DNA from: Cryobacterium frigoriphilum
Lineage (GTDB): Bacteria; Actinomycetota; Actinomycetes; Actinomycetales; Microbacteriaceae
Direction of reading: 5' to 3'
DNA length: 64,000 bases
Assembly: GCF_004403305.1 (NCBI RefSeq)
Contig: NZ_SOHE01000018.1
Location: forward strand, 62,001 to 126,000
The notes below the pieces were generated by a model. That model did no database searches and was not told the origin of the DNA. It saw nothing but the letters and a program-made list of their open reading frames with translations. Shown here piece by piece: positions 24,041-34,377 of the stretch (its first letter is position 1; each line of letters opens with the position of its first letter). The translations under genes and the position numbers were made by a program.

Positions 24041-25603
24041 ATGGCCCGCTCAGGCACCGGTGATCTCGGCACCACCACGACGGCAGTGGCACAGGCCGTG
24101 GCAGGGGCCGTGGCCGTGGCCGTGGCGCCGGCTGTGGCCGACGATGTCACGCCGGAGCACCGCGACCGTGTTTCCCATCTGGGCACACTGATCGGTGATC
24201 CTGCCGGCCCGCGCATTGTTGCTGTCTCGACGTCCGGAGTCTTTTTGGACCCCACGCTCGTGCCCGCCTTCTGGAGTCGCGCCATCGATGGTCTCGACAG
24301 CGGCATCCAGGGTCACCTCTATACCCGGCCCCACGACGTGTTCGTGCTGCGGCTGCCCGAACTCGACCCGCAGCGCGCCAGCGCAACCGAAGTCCCCGGA
24401 CCGGTCGACGTGGCAGCAGTGCTCGCGATGCTGGAGCTCAACGCGCAGATCTGGGCCGAACTGACCGGTGTGCGGCTGGCCACGGCCGATGACCCCGTCA
24501 TTATTTCGGCCGAGCGTCCGCCGCCGCCGGGAACGATGCTGCCGCCCCACGTGCGCTGGCATGTCGGGTCGCTCCTGGCGGCGGGAGCCGGCGAGTACCG
24601 CACCGGCCGCGGAGCCTTTCTGGCCTTCATCCTGGACGTCAACACACTGACCGCACTCGGACTGCAGGCCGATACGGGTGGCGGCCGGGCAGCCCTGATC
24701 GGTGCGCTCGAACGCAGCCACCTTCGCGCTCGTGCGCGTGCCACGACCGCGCTGATGGACAAGAACAGCGCCATGAACCTGCTGCAGGCCAACCGGATTC
24801 CGTGTGCCCGCACGTACACCTTCACTCGGCAGACGTGGCTCCGAAGCACCGGAGCCCTCACGCCGGGAACGGAACCTTCAACACCGGTTCCATCACGCGG
24901 CCGTTATGTCTTCAAGCCGGCCGGCGGCGCCGCCGGTGTCGGCGTGCTGTGCGATCCCCGCGGGGGGTCCAGCGCGGCCGAGGTCATCGGCCACATCAAC
25001 GAGCTGGCGGTCCGGAAGATTCTTCCCGACCGGTTTCAACTGCAGCGCTTCGTTCCGGGCGTCGCCCTCGGCGCATCCGCCGTCATCGGAAGTCGAACCG
25101 TGCGGGTTCTGGAGGTTCACGAGCAGTTACTCGACGCTGCCGGACGGTTCGTGGGAGCCCGGTGGACTCCGTCGATTGCGGCAGAACACTGGTCGGCAGC
25201 GACGCACATCGCCGCCGGGCTGCGCACCATCCCCGAGCTCTTTCTGCGCGGTCCGATCAGCTGGGACATGATCGCCGGACAGGTGATTGAGGTGAATCCC
25301 CGGCTCACGGCCTCCGCCCCCATCGCCCATCTGCTGTACCACGAAGCGCGGTTGCGGGCGCATCGTGGGCCGGGATTTCGCCTGACCCAAATTGATGTGA
25401 ATACCGCCGTCTCGATCACACCCGGAGACATCACCCGACTGCGCGGTCTGATCGACGACCTATGGCGGGACTTCGGGGTTCTTGTGCTGCCTCAGGGCCT
25501 CAATCCGTTTGGCACCTCACGCTGTGTCTTCGTGAACGACGACGACTCCACGACGGCGCAGCAACATTTCTTGGCTGCTCTCGACGTTCCCACCGCGCAG
25601 TAG
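24041..25603 (+). CDS. ATP-grasp ligase, 520 aa
   Basis: A 520-aa protein with an Ala/Val-rich N-terminus, then VGDPAGPRIVAVSTSG-type text, and an ATP-grasp core: DKNSAMNLLQANRIPCARTYTF, the glycine loop YVFKPAGGAAGVGVL, QLQRFVPGVALGASAVIG and metal site VIEVNPRLTASAPIAHLL. It resembles large peptide-ligase ATP-grasp proteins such as PGM1-related enzymes, but the subfamily is uncertain. TACCAT (24030-24035) lies 5 nt before the ATG, suggesting a leaderless message. It is divergent from the metalloprotease pair with a 114-bp gap, so shared control is plausible. Confidence 0.7.
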   Translation: MARSGTGDLGTTTTAVAQAVAGAVAVAVAPAVADDVTPEHRDRVSHLGTLIGDPAGPRIVAVSTSGVFLDPTLVPAFWSRAIDGLDSGIQGHLYTRPHDVFVLRLPELDPQRASATEVPGPVDVAAVLAMLELNAQIWAELTGVRLATADDPVIISAERPPPPGTMLPPHVRWHVGSLLAAGAGEYRTGRGAFLAFILDVNTLTALGLQADTGGGRAALIGALERSHLRARARATTALMDKNSAMNLLQANRIPCARTYTFTRQTWLRSTGALTPGTEPSTPVPSRGRYVFKPAGGAAGVGVLCDPRGGSSAAEVIGHINELAVRKILPDRFQLQRFVPGVALGASAVIGSRTVRVLEVHEQLLDAAGRFVGARWTPSIAAEHWSAATHIAAGLRTIPELFLRGPISWDMIAGQVIEVNPRLTASAPIAHLLYHEARLRAHRGPGFRLTQIDVNTAVSITPGDITRLRGLIDDLWRDFGVLVLPQGLNPFGTSRCVFVNDDDSTTAQQHFLAALDVPTAQ

Positions 25604-25793
25604 GGCGGGTCTGTCCTCGGCAGGCTCCCCTCGGCAGGCTCCCCCCGGCAGGCTCTCGCGGCGTGGGTCTGTAGCGTGGAGTGTCGGTGGGTGGTGAGAA
25701 GCTCGGGTTGAAAAGATGCGTTTCAGACTCCGACAGCGGGAGCTGGTGCAGCACGGTCAGCCGGCCGAACAGGCCGCCACTCGGGGCGTCGAT
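25604..25793. repeat. Spacer with three 14-bp repeats
   Basis: CCTCGGCAGGCTCC occurs at 25615-25628 and 25629-25642, with a diverged third copy at 25643-25656. The rest of the spacer shows no convincing gene; a leftward frame here has poor coding quality and no family match that I recognise. Confidence 0.6.
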
Positions 25794-25836
25794 AAATACC
25801 AGAGTCAGAAAAAGTTCTTGATATTCTCTGGTATTT
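25794..25836. promoter_or_regulatory. Perfect 11-bp inverted repeat upstream of the DUF222-HNH gene
   Basis: AAATACCAGAG (25794-25804) and CTCTGGTATTT (25826-25836) are exact inverted copies with a 21-nt spacer. They lie in an AT-rich stretch 28 bp before the HNH gene start. This is a likely operator for that gene or a leader hairpin. Confidence 0.6.
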
Positions 25837-25863
25837 GTCTTCATTCAGGAGTAAACTGAGAAT

Positions 25864-27354
25864 ATGTCACAGACACTCCCGTCGGACACAGATGCCGACC
25901 ACAATCCGGTAGACCAGCTCGCCCACATCAACGAGCTGCTCGCCAAGGCCCTGACCGGGCTGACCTACTCACTACAAGATGATGCCTTGTCACTCGCCCT
26001 TCTTGATGGTCTTGAGCAGCTCGGCCGCCGCGTCGATGGTGCCCGCGTTGCATCAACAGCGGATGTCGCCCGCCGCGCCGACGTCGAGCTCTACGGCGGC
26101 ACCGCCAGCCTCTCCAAGCGCATGGGCTGCACCGGAAAGCTCGACCTGATCATGAGCGTCACCCACGTGTCAGTGCGGGAAGTGAAGCGACGCATCAGCC
26201 TCGGAGCGCTGACGTCCGTGCGGTCAGAGGTGGGACAGCTGCGACCGGCCGTGTTTCCCACCGTGAGTGCAGCACTGGCCGCCGGGGAGATTGGCGTGGA
26301 CTCGGCCGAGATCATCGTGAAAGGCCTGCAAGAGGTCATCCGGCAGGCCGACCCCTCGGATCTGCACCTCGCCGAACGAGTGCTCGTCGCCAACGCGACG
26401 GGCGCCCTCAACGACGACACCGCCGGTCTCCCCGGTGCAGGTATCGCGTTGCCGGCCGATCGGATGCGGGTGTTGGTACATGAGTGGCAGGCCCGCCTTG
26501 ACCCCGACGGCATCGCGCCCCAGGAAGAGGCTCGGGAGGCCAAGAGCAGCATCAGCTTCGGCTCATTCGAACGGGGCCTCTACCGGATCTTCGGCGGCGT
26601 GACCCCCGACCTGCGCGGGGAGTTCGAGACGTATTTCGCGTCGCGGCTGTCGGCGCGGGCGACGGTGAAGTTTCTCCCCACGGCCGGGCCGGCTGAGCTG
26701 GCCGGGGCCGACGGGTCCGACGTCGTGCCTGACACCGAGGTCGTGCCCGACACCGAGGTCGTCGACATCGACCGCCGCCCCGCCGGGGAAAAGCGGGCCG
26801 ATATTCTGCGCGACATGGTCCGTGAAGCCGCCCGCGACCCCAAAGCCGGAGTGATGGGCGGCTCCGCCCCCACCGTCACGGTGCACGTCAACGCGGTCGA
26901 CCTCAACGCCGGCCGCGGCGTCGGCTGGATCGACGGAGTCGAAGCCCCGGTCTCACTCACGACCGTCGACCAGGCCCTCTGCAGCGGCGGATTCATCCCC
27001 ATCCTGTTCGGCCCGAACAACGAGGTCCTCCGTGTCGGCGATAAACGGCGGGCGTTCTCCCCGGCGATGACGAAAGCGATCATGTCTCGCGATGGCGGCT
27101 GCATCATCTCCGGCTGCGACATTCCGGCGTACTGGACCGAACTGCACCACGTGAAAAGCTACGCCCAGGGCGGCAAAACCGAAGTCGCCAACGGAGTGTG
27201 CCTCTGTTACCGACATCACCACGCCATCGACACCTCGGGTTGGCAAATCCGCATGACCCACGGACGGCCCGAAGTACTCGGGCCCGCCTGGATAGACCCG
27301 AGCCAAACGTGGCGGCCCGCCCAAAACCACCGCGCCAACCGCGCCATCAGCTGA
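25864..27354 (+). CDS. DUF222 (13E12-repeat) HNH endonuclease
   Basis: A 496-aa member of the 13E12/DUF222 family, often multicopy in actinobacteria. The N-terminal three-fifths is the helical DUF222 domain (LAHINELLAKALTGLTY through VREVKRRISLGAL). The C-terminal HNH nuclease has RDGGCIISGCDIPAYWTELHHV, GGKTEVANGVCLCYRHHHAID, with the His and Asn residues of the HNH motif present. A linker contains an 18-bp direct repeat giving VVPDTEVVPDTE. AGGAG precedes the ATG by about 12 nt. Function is unsettled; it may be a domesticated or mobile nuclease. Confidence 0.9.
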   Translation: MSQTLPSDTDADHNPVDQLAHINELLAKALTGLTYSLQDDALSLALLDGLEQLGRRVDGARVASTADVARRADVELYGGTASLSKRMGCTGKLDLIMSVTHVSVREVKRRISLGALTSVRSEVGQLRPAVFPTVSAALAAGEIGVDSAEIIVKGLQEVIRQADPSDLHLAERVLVANATGALNDDTAGLPGAGIALPADRMRVLVHEWQARLDPDGIAPQEEAREAKSSISFGSFERGLYRIFGGVTPDLRGEFETYFASRLSARATVKFLPTAGPAELAGADGSDVVPDTEVVPDTEVVDIDRRPAGEKRADILRDMVREAARDPKAGVMGGSAPTVTVHVNAVDLNAGRGVGWIDGVEAPVSLTTVDQALCSGGFIPILFGPNNEVLRVGDKRRAFSPAMTKAIMSRDGGCIISGCDIPAYWTELHHVKSYAQGGKTEVANGVCLCYRHHHAIDTSGWQIRMTHGRPEVLGPAWIDPSQTWRPAQNHRANRAIS

Positions 27355-27416
27355 CCCGTGCTGGTCATGTCCGTGAGACAACCGAATGGCCTGCGATGAG
27401 GCGGCAGACGGCAGGG

Positions 27417-28340
27417 TCAGGCGTCACGGCCACGGATGCGACGGGAGAGCTCGGCGGCGGAGCGCGCGATCTCCGCGGCGAGCGCGGGCCAACGTTCTGG
27501 CGACACATTCTGCCGGGGAAACGTGACCGCGATACCCGCGGCCGGCCAGCCGGTGTGATCACGCACGGCTACGGCGACGGATGCGAAACCCTCGGTCACC
27601 TCTCCGTCTTCCCCCGCATACCCCCGCTCGCGCACACCCTCGAGCAGACGGGTGAGCTGCCCGTAGCTGGAGACCAGGTCACCGTGAGGCGCCGGATCCC
27701 ACCCGCCCGAACTCGGGGCGACCGGGCTCGGGGCGACCGGGCTCGGGGCGACCGGGCTCGGGTTCGTGCTCGTGCTCGTGCTCGTGCTCGGGGCGAACGC
27801 TCTCGTTACGAACGCGGCCGGGGTCGGGAACAGCGCCCGAAGCTGCGCCTTGGGCAAGGTCGCGAGCAGGGCGCGCCCGCTCGCGGTGAGGTGACTGGGC
27901 AGGCGCACGCCGACATCCGTCACGAGGGCAGGGCGCCGCGGCGCGCGCTCCTCGACCAGATAGATCACGTCACGCCCGTGCAGCACGGCAAGGTGCGCGC
28001 TCTCGCCGAGGTGGTCCACGAGCGCCGCGAGAATCGGTCGACCCAGCCTGCTCAGGGGCTCCTGGCGGGAGAAGCCCGAGCTCATCTCGAAGGCGGCGAT
28101 GCCGATTCCGTAGCGCTGCACCTCGGGAAAGCGCAGCACAAAACCGTGTTCTTCCAGCACCCCAAGCAGGCGGTACACCGTGGACCGCGGCAGCTCGAGC
28201 GCGGTGGCGATCACCGACGCGGCAACGGGGCCGCGCTGATGGGCCAAAAACTGCAGAATCGTCAGGGTCTGGCGCGCCGCCGGGGCGGTCGGGGCCGCGC
28301 GGCCGGCGAGGGCGGAACTGCGGGGCGAGGGTCTGGGCAT
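27417..28340 (-). CDS. IclR-family regulator, probable hut regulator
   Basis: A 307-aa IclR-type regulator: N-terminal winged helix (QTLTILQFLAHQRGPVAASVIATALELPRSTVYRLLGVLEEHGFV) and C-terminal effector domain (SHLTASGRALLATLP, GYAGEDGEVTEGFASVAVAV, GIAVTFP). A low-complexity insert in the effector domain, STSTSTNPSPVAPSPVAPS, is coded by 15-bp repeats (27712-27756) and a GTGCTC run. It diverges from hutH with a 78-bp gap, so control of histidine use is likely. Confidence 0.85.
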   Translation of the reverse strand: MPRPSPRSSALAGRAAPTAPAARQTLTILQFLAHQRGPVAASVIATALELPRSTVYRLLGVLEEHGFVLRFPEVQRYGIGIAAFEMSSGFSRQEPLSRLGRPILAALVDHLGESAHLAVLHGRDVIYLVEERAPRRPALVTDVGVRLPSHLTASGRALLATLPKAQLRALFPTPAAFVTRAFAPSTSTSTSTNPSPVAPSPVAPSPVAPSSGGWDPAPHGDLVSSYGQLTRLLEGVRERGYAGEDGEVTEGFASVAVAVRDHTGWPAAGIAVTFPRQNVSPERWPALAAEIARSAAELSRRIRGRDA

Positions 28341-28418
28341 GCCCTACTATCTCACCGGCGAGACACCGACGGGTCAGGCACACTCGAATCCAGGGTGGCC
28401 GTGCGGTCAGATAGACGT

Positions 28419-30074
28419 ATGAGCACAGAGACCGCCTCGAACACCCAACGCACCACGCAGTCCCCCGCACGCCAGGCCCCCGCACATCAGGCCCCCGCAC
28501 ATCAGGCACCCACACATCAGGCCCCCACAGGTCAGGCCCGCACGATCACGGTCGGTATCGGGCCGGTGTCGATCGCGGACGTCGTCGCGGTCGCCCGGGA
28601 TGGGGCATCCGTCGTCATCGCCGATGACTCACGCACGGCGATCACGGCGAGCCGGGCCATCGTCGAGGCGCTCGCGAACGACACCGCGCCGCACTACGGC
28701 ATCTCCACCGGCTTCGGCGCGCTCGCCACGACCTTCATCGCCGCTGACCGCCGCACCCAGCTGCAGCAGAGCCTCGTGCGCTCGCACGCCGCCGGCTCAG
28801 GACGCGAGGTGAACCGTGAAACCGTGCGCGGCCTCATGCTGCTGCGCCTGTCGACCCTCCTGACCGGCCGCACCGGCGTGCGGCTGTCGACCGTGGAGGC
28901 CTACGCGGCCGTGCTGAACGCCGGCATCTCGCCGATCGTGCGTGAGTACGGGTCGCTCGGCTGCTCGGGCGACCTCGCGCCGCTTGCCCACTGCGCGCTC
29001 GCCGTGATGGGCGAGGGCACCGTGCGTGATCGGTCCGGCACCGAGATGCCCGCCGCCGAGGCACTCGATTCCGCCGGCCTCACTCCCGTCGTGCTCGCCG
29101 AGAAAGAGGGTCTCGCCCTCATCAACGGCACCGACGGCATGCTCGCGATGCTGTCGCTCGCGATCCACGACCTGCGCGCCCTGCTCACGACAGCGGATGT
29201 CGCCGCCGCGATGAGCGTCGAGGCCCTGCTGGGAACGGATGCCGTCTACGCCGACGACCTGGCCGCGCTGCGCCCGCAAGCGGGCCAACGGGTCTCCGCC
29301 ACGAACCTGCGCGACCTGCTCGCCGGGTCATCGATCGTCGCGAGCCACCGCGGTGCGGACTGCACCCGGGTGCAGGACGCCTACTCCCTGCGCTGCGCGC
29401 CCCAGGTGCACGGCGCCGCCCGCGACACCCTCGACCACGCCGCCCTGGTCGCCGGCCGCGAACTCGCCTCCGCGGTCGATAACCCGGTCATCACGCTCGA
29501 CGGCCGGGTCGAGTCCAACGGCAACTTTCACGGCGCCCCGGTCGGCTACGTGCTCGACTTTCTCGCGATCGTCGTCGCCGACGTGGCAGCCATGTCCGAG
29601 CGCCGCACGGACCGCATGCTCGACCCGGCCCGCAGTCAGGGACTGCCCGCCTTTCTCGCGCACGATGCCGGTGTGGACTCCGGCCTGATGATCGCCCAGT
29701 ACACCGCCGCCGGTATCGTGTCCGAGCTCAAGCGGCTCGCGGTGCCGGCCTCCGTCGATTCGATTCCGTCGTCGGCGATGCAGGAAGACCACGTCTCGAT
29801 GGGCTGGGCCGCCGCCCGCAAGCTGCAGACCGCGATCGACGGTCTCGGCCGGGTGCTCGCGATCGAGGTGATGACCGCGGCGCGCGCGCTCGACCTGCGC
29901 GCCCCGCTCGTGCCCGGCGCGGCAACCGGCGCCGTGCGCGACCGGGTGCGTGAGACCGTGGCCGGGCCCGGCAGCGACCGGTTTCTCTCCCCCGAGATCG
30001 AACTCGTCGTGGCTGCCGTGCAGTCCGGTGACATTCTCGCCGCGGCTCGCCGCGTTGTGCCCACCCTCGCCTGA
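28419..30074 (+). CDS. hutH: Histidine ammonia-lyase
   Basis: A 551-aa lyase that converts histidine to urocanate and ammonia. Family motifs are [30 protein letters not shown] and [32 protein letters not shown]. The MIO-forming tripeptide is Cys182-Ser183-Gly184 in place of the textbook Ala-Ser-Gly. The N-terminal 40 residues include a QAPAH repeat from four 15-bp DNA units (28473-28532) before the family core begins at [12 protein letters not shown]. The ATG at 28419 follows the divergent IclR promoter; longer frames upstream run into the regulator gene and are rejected. It is the first gene of hutHUFI. Confidence 0.93.
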   Translation: MSTETASNTQRTTQSPARQAPAHQAPAHQAPTHQAPTGQARTITVGIGPVSIADVVAVARDGASVVIADDSRTAITASRAIVEALANDTAPHYGISTGFGALATTFIAADRRTQLQQSLVRSHAAGSGREVNRETVRGLMLLRLSTLLTGRTGVRLSTVEAYAAVLNAGISPIVREYGSLGCSGDLAPLAHCALAVMGEGTVRDRSGTEMPAAEALDSAGLTPVVLAEKEGLALINGTDGMLAMLSLAIHDLRALLTTADVAAAMSVEALLGTDAVYADDLAALRPQAGQRVSATNLRDLLAGSSIVASHRGADCTRVQDAYSLRCAPQVHGAARDTLDHAALVAGRELASAVDNPVITLDGRVESNGNFHGAPVGYVLDFLAIVVADVAAMSERRTDRMLDPARSQGLPAFLAHDAGVDSGLMIAQYTAAGIVSELKRLAVPASVDSIPSSAMQEDHVSMGWAAARKLQTAIDGLGRVLAIEVMTAARALDLRAPLVPGAATGAVRDRVRETVAGPGSDRFLSPEIELVVAAVQSGDILAAARRVVPTLA

Positions 30075-30099
30075 TTTGCCTCGCAGAAACGGATGCGTC

Positions 30100-31764
30100 A
30101 TGACTGAACACCTGCCCCGCCCGGTGCGCGCCGCCCGCGGCACCACCCTCACCGCGAAGGGCTGGGCAACCGAGGCCCCGCTGCGGATGCTCATGAACAA
30201 CCTCGACCCCGAGGTCGCCGAACGCCCCGACGACCTCATCGTCTACGGCGGAACCGGCAAGGCCGCCCGTAACTGGGAGGCCTACGACGCGATCGTGCGT
30301 ACCCTCGAAACCCTCGAGCTCGACGAGACCCTGCTCGTGCAGTCCGGCAAGCCGGTCGGTGTGTTCCGCACCCACGAGTGGGCGCCGCGGGTACTCATCG
30401 CCAACTCCAACCTCGTCGGCGACTGGGCGACGTGGCCCGAGTTTCGCCGACTCGAGCACCTCGGCCTGACCATGTACGGGCAGATGACGGCCGGTTCGTG
30501 GATCTACATCGGTACCCAGGGCATTCTGCAGGGCACCTTCGAGTGTTTTGCCGCCGTCGCCGAGAAGAGGTTCGGGGGAACCCTGGCCGGCACCCTCACC
30601 CTGACCGGCGGCGCCGGCGGCATGGGCGGCGCTCAGCCGCTCGCCGTCACCATGAACGGCGGTGTGGTACTGATCATCGACGTCGACCCGGCCCGCCTGC
30701 AGCGCCGCGTCGACCACGGCTATCTCGACGAGATGACCGAGAACCTCGACGATGCGCTCGCCCGGGTGCTGGCCGCAAAGTCCGAGAAGCGCGCCCTCTC
30801 GGTCGGTCTCGTCGGCAACGCCGCGACCGTCTTCGCCGAACTCCACGCCCGCGGGGCTGCCATCGACATCGTCACCGATCAGACCTCTGCCCACGACCCG
30901 CTCAGCTATCTGCCGGAGGGTGTGGCGGTCGCCGACTGGCACGCCGAGGCGGCGCGTGATCCGGAGGGCTTCACCCTCGCCGCCCGCGCTTCGATGGCCA
31001 AACAGGTGCAGGCCATGGTCGACTTTCAGGACGCCGGCGCGGAGGTCTTCGACTACGGCAACTCGATTCGCGCGGAGGCGCTGCTCGGCGGCTGCGCGCG
31101 GGCGTTCGACTTTGCCGGGTTCGTACCCGCGTACATCCGCCCGCTGTTCGAAGAGGGCAAGGGACCGTTTCGGTGGGTGGCTCTGTCGGGCGACCCTGCA
31201 GACATCATTGCGACCGATCGGGCGATTCTCGAGCTGTTTCCGAACGATGCCAAGCTCGCTCGCTGGATCGCCGGCGCGCAGCAGAAGGTGCACTTCGAAG
31301 GGCTCCCGGCCCGCATCTGTTGGCTCGGCTACCAGGAACGGCACCTCGCGGGCCTCAAGTTCAACGAGATGGTCGCGAGCGGTGAACTCAGCGCGCCGAT
31401 CGTGATCGGCCGGGATCACCTCGACTCCGGCTCGGTCGCCTCGCCGTACCGGGAGACGGAGGGTATGAAGGACGGCTCGGATGCCATCGCCGACTGGCCG
31501 CTGCTGAATGCGCTGCTCAACACCGCGTCGGGAGCGACGTGGGTGTCGATCCACCACGGCGGCGGCGTCGGAATCGGCCGTTCCATTCACGCCGGGCAGG
31601 TCATTGTCGCCGACGGCACCGCGCTCGCCGCTCAGAAGATCGAACGGGTGCTCGTGAACGATCCCGGAACCGGCGTCATGCGGCACGTCGACGCCGGCTA
31701 CGAGCGCGCCGCCGAGGTGGCCCGCGAGCGCGGCCTGCGGGTGCCGATGTGGGAGGGCGAATGA
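30100..31764 (+). CDS. hutU: Urocanate hydratase
   Basis: A 554-aa NAD-dependent enzyme that hydrates urocanate to imidazolonepropionate. The sequence is strongly conserved: [21 protein letters not shown] start, [82 protein letters not shown], the catalytic segment [12 protein letters not shown], and [19 protein letters not shown]. Length is normal for HutU. The start is the ATG at 30100, 25 bp after hutH. Its stop overlaps the hutF start (ATGA). Confidence 0.95.
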   Translation: MTEHLPRPVRAARGTTLTAKGWATEAPLRMLMNNLDPEVAERPDDLIVYGGTGKAARNWEAYDAIVRTLETLELDETLLVQSGKPVGVFRTHEWAPRVLIANSNLVGDWATWPEFRRLEHLGLTMYGQMTAGSWIYIGTQGILQGTFECFAAVAEKRFGGTLAGTLTLTGGAGGMGGAQPLAVTMNGGVVLIIDVDPARLQRRVDHGYLDEMTENLDDALARVLAAKSEKRALSVGLVGNAATVFAELHARGAAIDIVTDQTSAHDPLSYLPEGVAVADWHAEAARDPEGFTLAARASMAKQVQAMVDFQDAGAEVFDYGNSIRAEALLGGCARAFDFAGFVPAYIRPLFEEGKGPFRWVALSGDPADIIATDRAILELFPNDAKLARWIAGAQQKVHFEGLPARICWLGYQERHLAGLKFNEMVASGELSAPIVIGRDHLDSGSVASPYRETEGMKDGSDAIADWPLLNALLNTASGATWVSIHHGGGVGIGRSIHAGQVIVADGTALAAQKIERVLVNDPGTGVMRHVDAGYERAAEVARERGLRVPMWEGE

Positions 31765-33134
31765 CCCCTGCTGCCCCCGGCCCGACCTACTGGTGCGCCA
31801 CGGCGCTGATCGACGGCGCGCCCGTCGACGGGGTGCGCGTGTCTGTCGGGGCGGGCGGGCGCATCCGTCGCCTGCAGGTGGAGGTCGCGCCGAGTGCCGA
31901 CGACGTAAGTCTCGGGCTCGTGCTGCCCGGATTCGGCAACGCGCACTCGCACGCCTTTCACCGGTCGCTGCGGGGGCGCACCCACGATGGCGGCGGGGAC
32001 TTCTGGCAGTGGCGGCAACGCATGTACGCGGCCGCGGCCGCGCTCGACCCGGAAGCTTATGAGCAGCTGGCCCGCGGGGTCTTCGCCGAGATGCTCACGA
32101 GCGGATACACCGCGGTGGGCGAGTTTCACTACCTGCACCACCGACCGGACGGCTCGCCGTGGGACCGGCCGCACGCGATGGAACACGCGCTGGCCCGGGC
32201 GGCGGTCGCCACCGGTATCCGCCTGACCCTGCTCGACACCTGCTACCTCACCGGCGGAATCGGCCAGCCGCTCGCCGCGGGGCAGCGCAGTTTCAGCGAC
32301 GACACCGCAGAGCGCTGGCTTGACCGCTGGCACGACCTGCGCCTGAGCCTCGCGGGCTTCGCAGACACCGTGACCCTCGGCGCCGCCCTGCACTCGGTGC
32401 GCGGCGTATCCCGGGCGCAGATCGCGACCGTACTCACCGGGCTGCCCGACGACGTGCCCCTGCACGTGCACCTGAGTGAGCAGCCACAAGAGAACGCAGA
32501 CTGCCTGCGGGAGTACGGCCTCACCCCGACCGGGCTGCTCGCCGAGCTCGGCGCTCTGTCCCCGCGGCTGAGCGTCGTGCACGCCACTCACCTGACCCCG
32601 CACGACGTGGCCCTGCTCGGGGCGGCCGGCGTCACCGCCGTGTTCTGCCCGAGCACCGAGGCCGACCTCGGCGACGGCATCGGCCCGGCCAGACGACTGG
32701 CCGACGCCGGCGTGCGCCTCGCTCTCGGCTCCGACCAAAACGCGGTCGTCGACCCGCTGCTCGAAGTGCGCGGCCTCGAACACGGCGAGCGCCTCGCCTC
32801 CGGGCGGCGCGGCAGGTTCGATCCCGCCGAGCTCGGAACAATCGCGACCGACAACGGATACCGTGCCCTCGGCCTCGCGGGCGGCCTGCGGGTCGGCGCC
32901 TGGTGTGACCTCGTCGAACTAGACGCGGCCTCGCTGCGCACGGTCGGCTGCGCCCCCGGCCAGATTCTGCTCGCCGCCACGGCCGCAGACGTTGGCTCGG
33001 TCATCGTCGGCGGTCGACTGGTGGCCCAAAACGGGCTGCTGGCAATCGGCGACGATACCGACCCGGCCGTTCTGCTCGGACGCGCTCTGGCACGACTCGA
33101 CGCCAGCACTACGAGAACAGGGGGCACAGCATGA
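31761..33134 (+). CDS. hutF: Formimidoylglutamate deiminase
   Basis: A 457-aa amidohydrolase-superfamily enzyme that releases ammonia from formimidoylglutamate, giving N-formylglutamate. Metal ligands are in [23 protein letters not shown] and HATHLTPHD, with the Asp in [29 protein letters not shown] and [14 protein letters not shown] are typical of HutF. The ATG overlaps hutU (ATGA), and its stop overlaps hutI (ATGA), so three genes are coupled. It acts after HutI in the pathway although placed before it. Confidence 0.92.
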   Translation: MTPAAPGPTYWCATALIDGAPVDGVRVSVGAGGRIRRLQVEVAPSADDVSLGLVLPGFGNAHSHAFHRSLRGRTHDGGGDFWQWRQRMYAAAAALDPEAYEQLARGVFAEMLTSGYTAVGEFHYLHHRPDGSPWDRPHAMEHALARAAVATGIRLTLLDTCYLTGGIGQPLAAGQRSFSDDTAERWLDRWHDLRLSLAGFADTVTLGAALHSVRGVSRAQIATVLTGLPDDVPLHVHLSEQPQENADCLREYGLTPTGLLAELGALSPRLSVVHATHLTPHDVALLGAAGVTAVFCPSTEADLGDGIGPARRLADAGVRLALGSDQNAVVDPLLEVRGLEHGERLASGRRGRFDPAELGTIATDNGYRALGLAGGLRVGAWCDLVELDAASLRTVGCAPGQILLAATAADVGSVIVGGRLVAQNGLLAIGDDTDPAVLLGRALARLDASTTRTGGTA

Positions 33135-34330
33135 CGATCGAAACGAGCGAGCTGATCACCGATATCGGCGAGCTGACCACTCAGGCCGACGGTGAGCCAC
33201 GCCGGCCCGACCGAGCCGTGCTCATGCAGGGTGGCCGCATCCGCTGGATCGGCAGCGCGGCGAACGCCCCCGCCGCCGACACCCGCGTCTCGGTCGGCGG
33301 CCGGGCGGTGCTGCCCGGCTGGGTCGACTCGCACACCCACCTGCTCTTCGCCGGAGACCGGTCGGCCGAGTTCGAGGCGCGAATGCAGGGGCAGCCCTAC
33401 GCGGCCGGCGGCATCCGTCAGACGGTCGAAGCGACCCGGGCGGCGACGGAGGCCGAACTCGAGTCGAACCTGCGGCGCCTCGGCGCCGAGGCACTCGCCC
33501 AGGGCACCACCTTTCTCGAGACCAAGACCGGCTATGGGCTCGACGTCGATTCGGAGGCCCGTACGGCCCGGATCGGCGCCCGGCACGCGGATGTCGTCAG
33601 TTTTCTCGGCGCCCACGTCGTGCCGGATGGAATCGACGTGCGCGACTACCTCGACCTCGTGACCGGGCCGATGCTCACCGCTGTGCGCCCGTGGGTGTCG
33701 TTCATCGACGTCTTCTGCGAGAACGGCGCCTTCGACGTGGAGCAGAGCCGCGAGGTACTGCTCGCCGGTCGCACGGCGGGCCTCGGTCTGCGGGTGCACG
33801 GCAACCAGCTCGGGCACGGCGGCGGCATCGCCCTCGCCGTGGAGCTCGGCGCGGCCAGCGTCGACCACTGCAACGTCGTCTCCCCCGCCGATCTAGCCGC
33901 GCTGGCCGCTTCAGGCACCGTAGCGACCGTGCTGCCGGCCTGCGATCTGTCCACCCGGCAGCCTCTCGCCCCGGCCCGGCGGCTGCTCGACGCCGGAGTC
34001 ACGGTCGCCATCGCCACCAACTGCAACCCCGGCACCTCGTACACGACGTCGATGCAGTTCTGCGTCGCAACGGCGGTTCTGCAGATGGAGCTGACGGTCG
34101 AAGAGGCCGTCTGGGCCGCCACCCGGGGCGGAGCCCAGGCCCTGCAGCGAGACACCGGTCCCGACGCGGTCGGGTCGCTGGTTGTCGGCGGGCGGGCCGA
34201 TCTTCAGGTGCTCGACGCACCATCCGTCGCCCATCTCGCCTACCGGCCCGGCGTACCGCTGACGATCGCGGTCTGGCAGCACGGGCAGCGGATGCCCCGC
34301 CCATCGGGCCTCCCCGGAACGACACGCTAG
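33131..34330 (+). CDS. hutI: Imidazolonepropionase
   Basis: A 399-aa amidohydrolase that opens the imidazolone ring to give formimidoylglutamate. Motifs are LPGWVDSHTHLLFAGDRSAEFEAR, TTFLETKTGYGLD, SFIDVFCENGAFD, HGNQLGHGGGIALAVELGAASVDHCN and ATNCNPGTSYTTSMQFCV. Length is normal. It is coupled to hutF by ATGA overlap. No N-formylglutamate deformylase (hutG) or allantoate-amidohydrolase-like gene follows, so the last step is encoded elsewhere. Confidence 0.94.
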   Translation: MTIETSELITDIGELTTQADGEPRRPDRAVLMQGGRIRWIGSAANAPAADTRVSVGGRAVLPGWVDSHTHLLFAGDRSAEFEARMQGQPYAAGGIRQTVEATRAATEAELESNLRRLGAEALAQGTTFLETKTGYGLDVDSEARTARIGARHADVVSFLGAHVVPDGIDVRDYLDLVTGPMLTAVRPWVSFIDVFCENGAFDVEQSREVLLAGRTAGLGLRVHGNQLGHGGGIALAVELGAASVDHCNVVSPADLAALAASGTVATVLPACDLSTRQPLAPARRLLDAGVTVAIATNCNPGTSYTTSMQFCVATAVLQMELTVEEAVWAATRGGAQALQRDTGPDAVGSLVVGGRADLQVLDAPSVAHLAYRPGVPLTIAVWQHGQRMPRPSGLPGTTR

Positions 34331-34377
34331 GGTCGAAGCGGCCCCGCATTATCGCAGCCATTTGACAGGGAGTTCCC

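Noticed and set aside
25500-25844. Minus-strand frame between the ATP-grasp and HNH genes
   Set aside because: It overlaps the ATP-grasp 3' end and the AT-rich regulatory region, has no ribosome site and resembles no family.
27198-28418. Long N-terminal extension of hutH
   Set aside because: It would overlap the DUF222-HNH gene end and the whole IclR gene. The HutH start at 28419 fits the divergent promoter.
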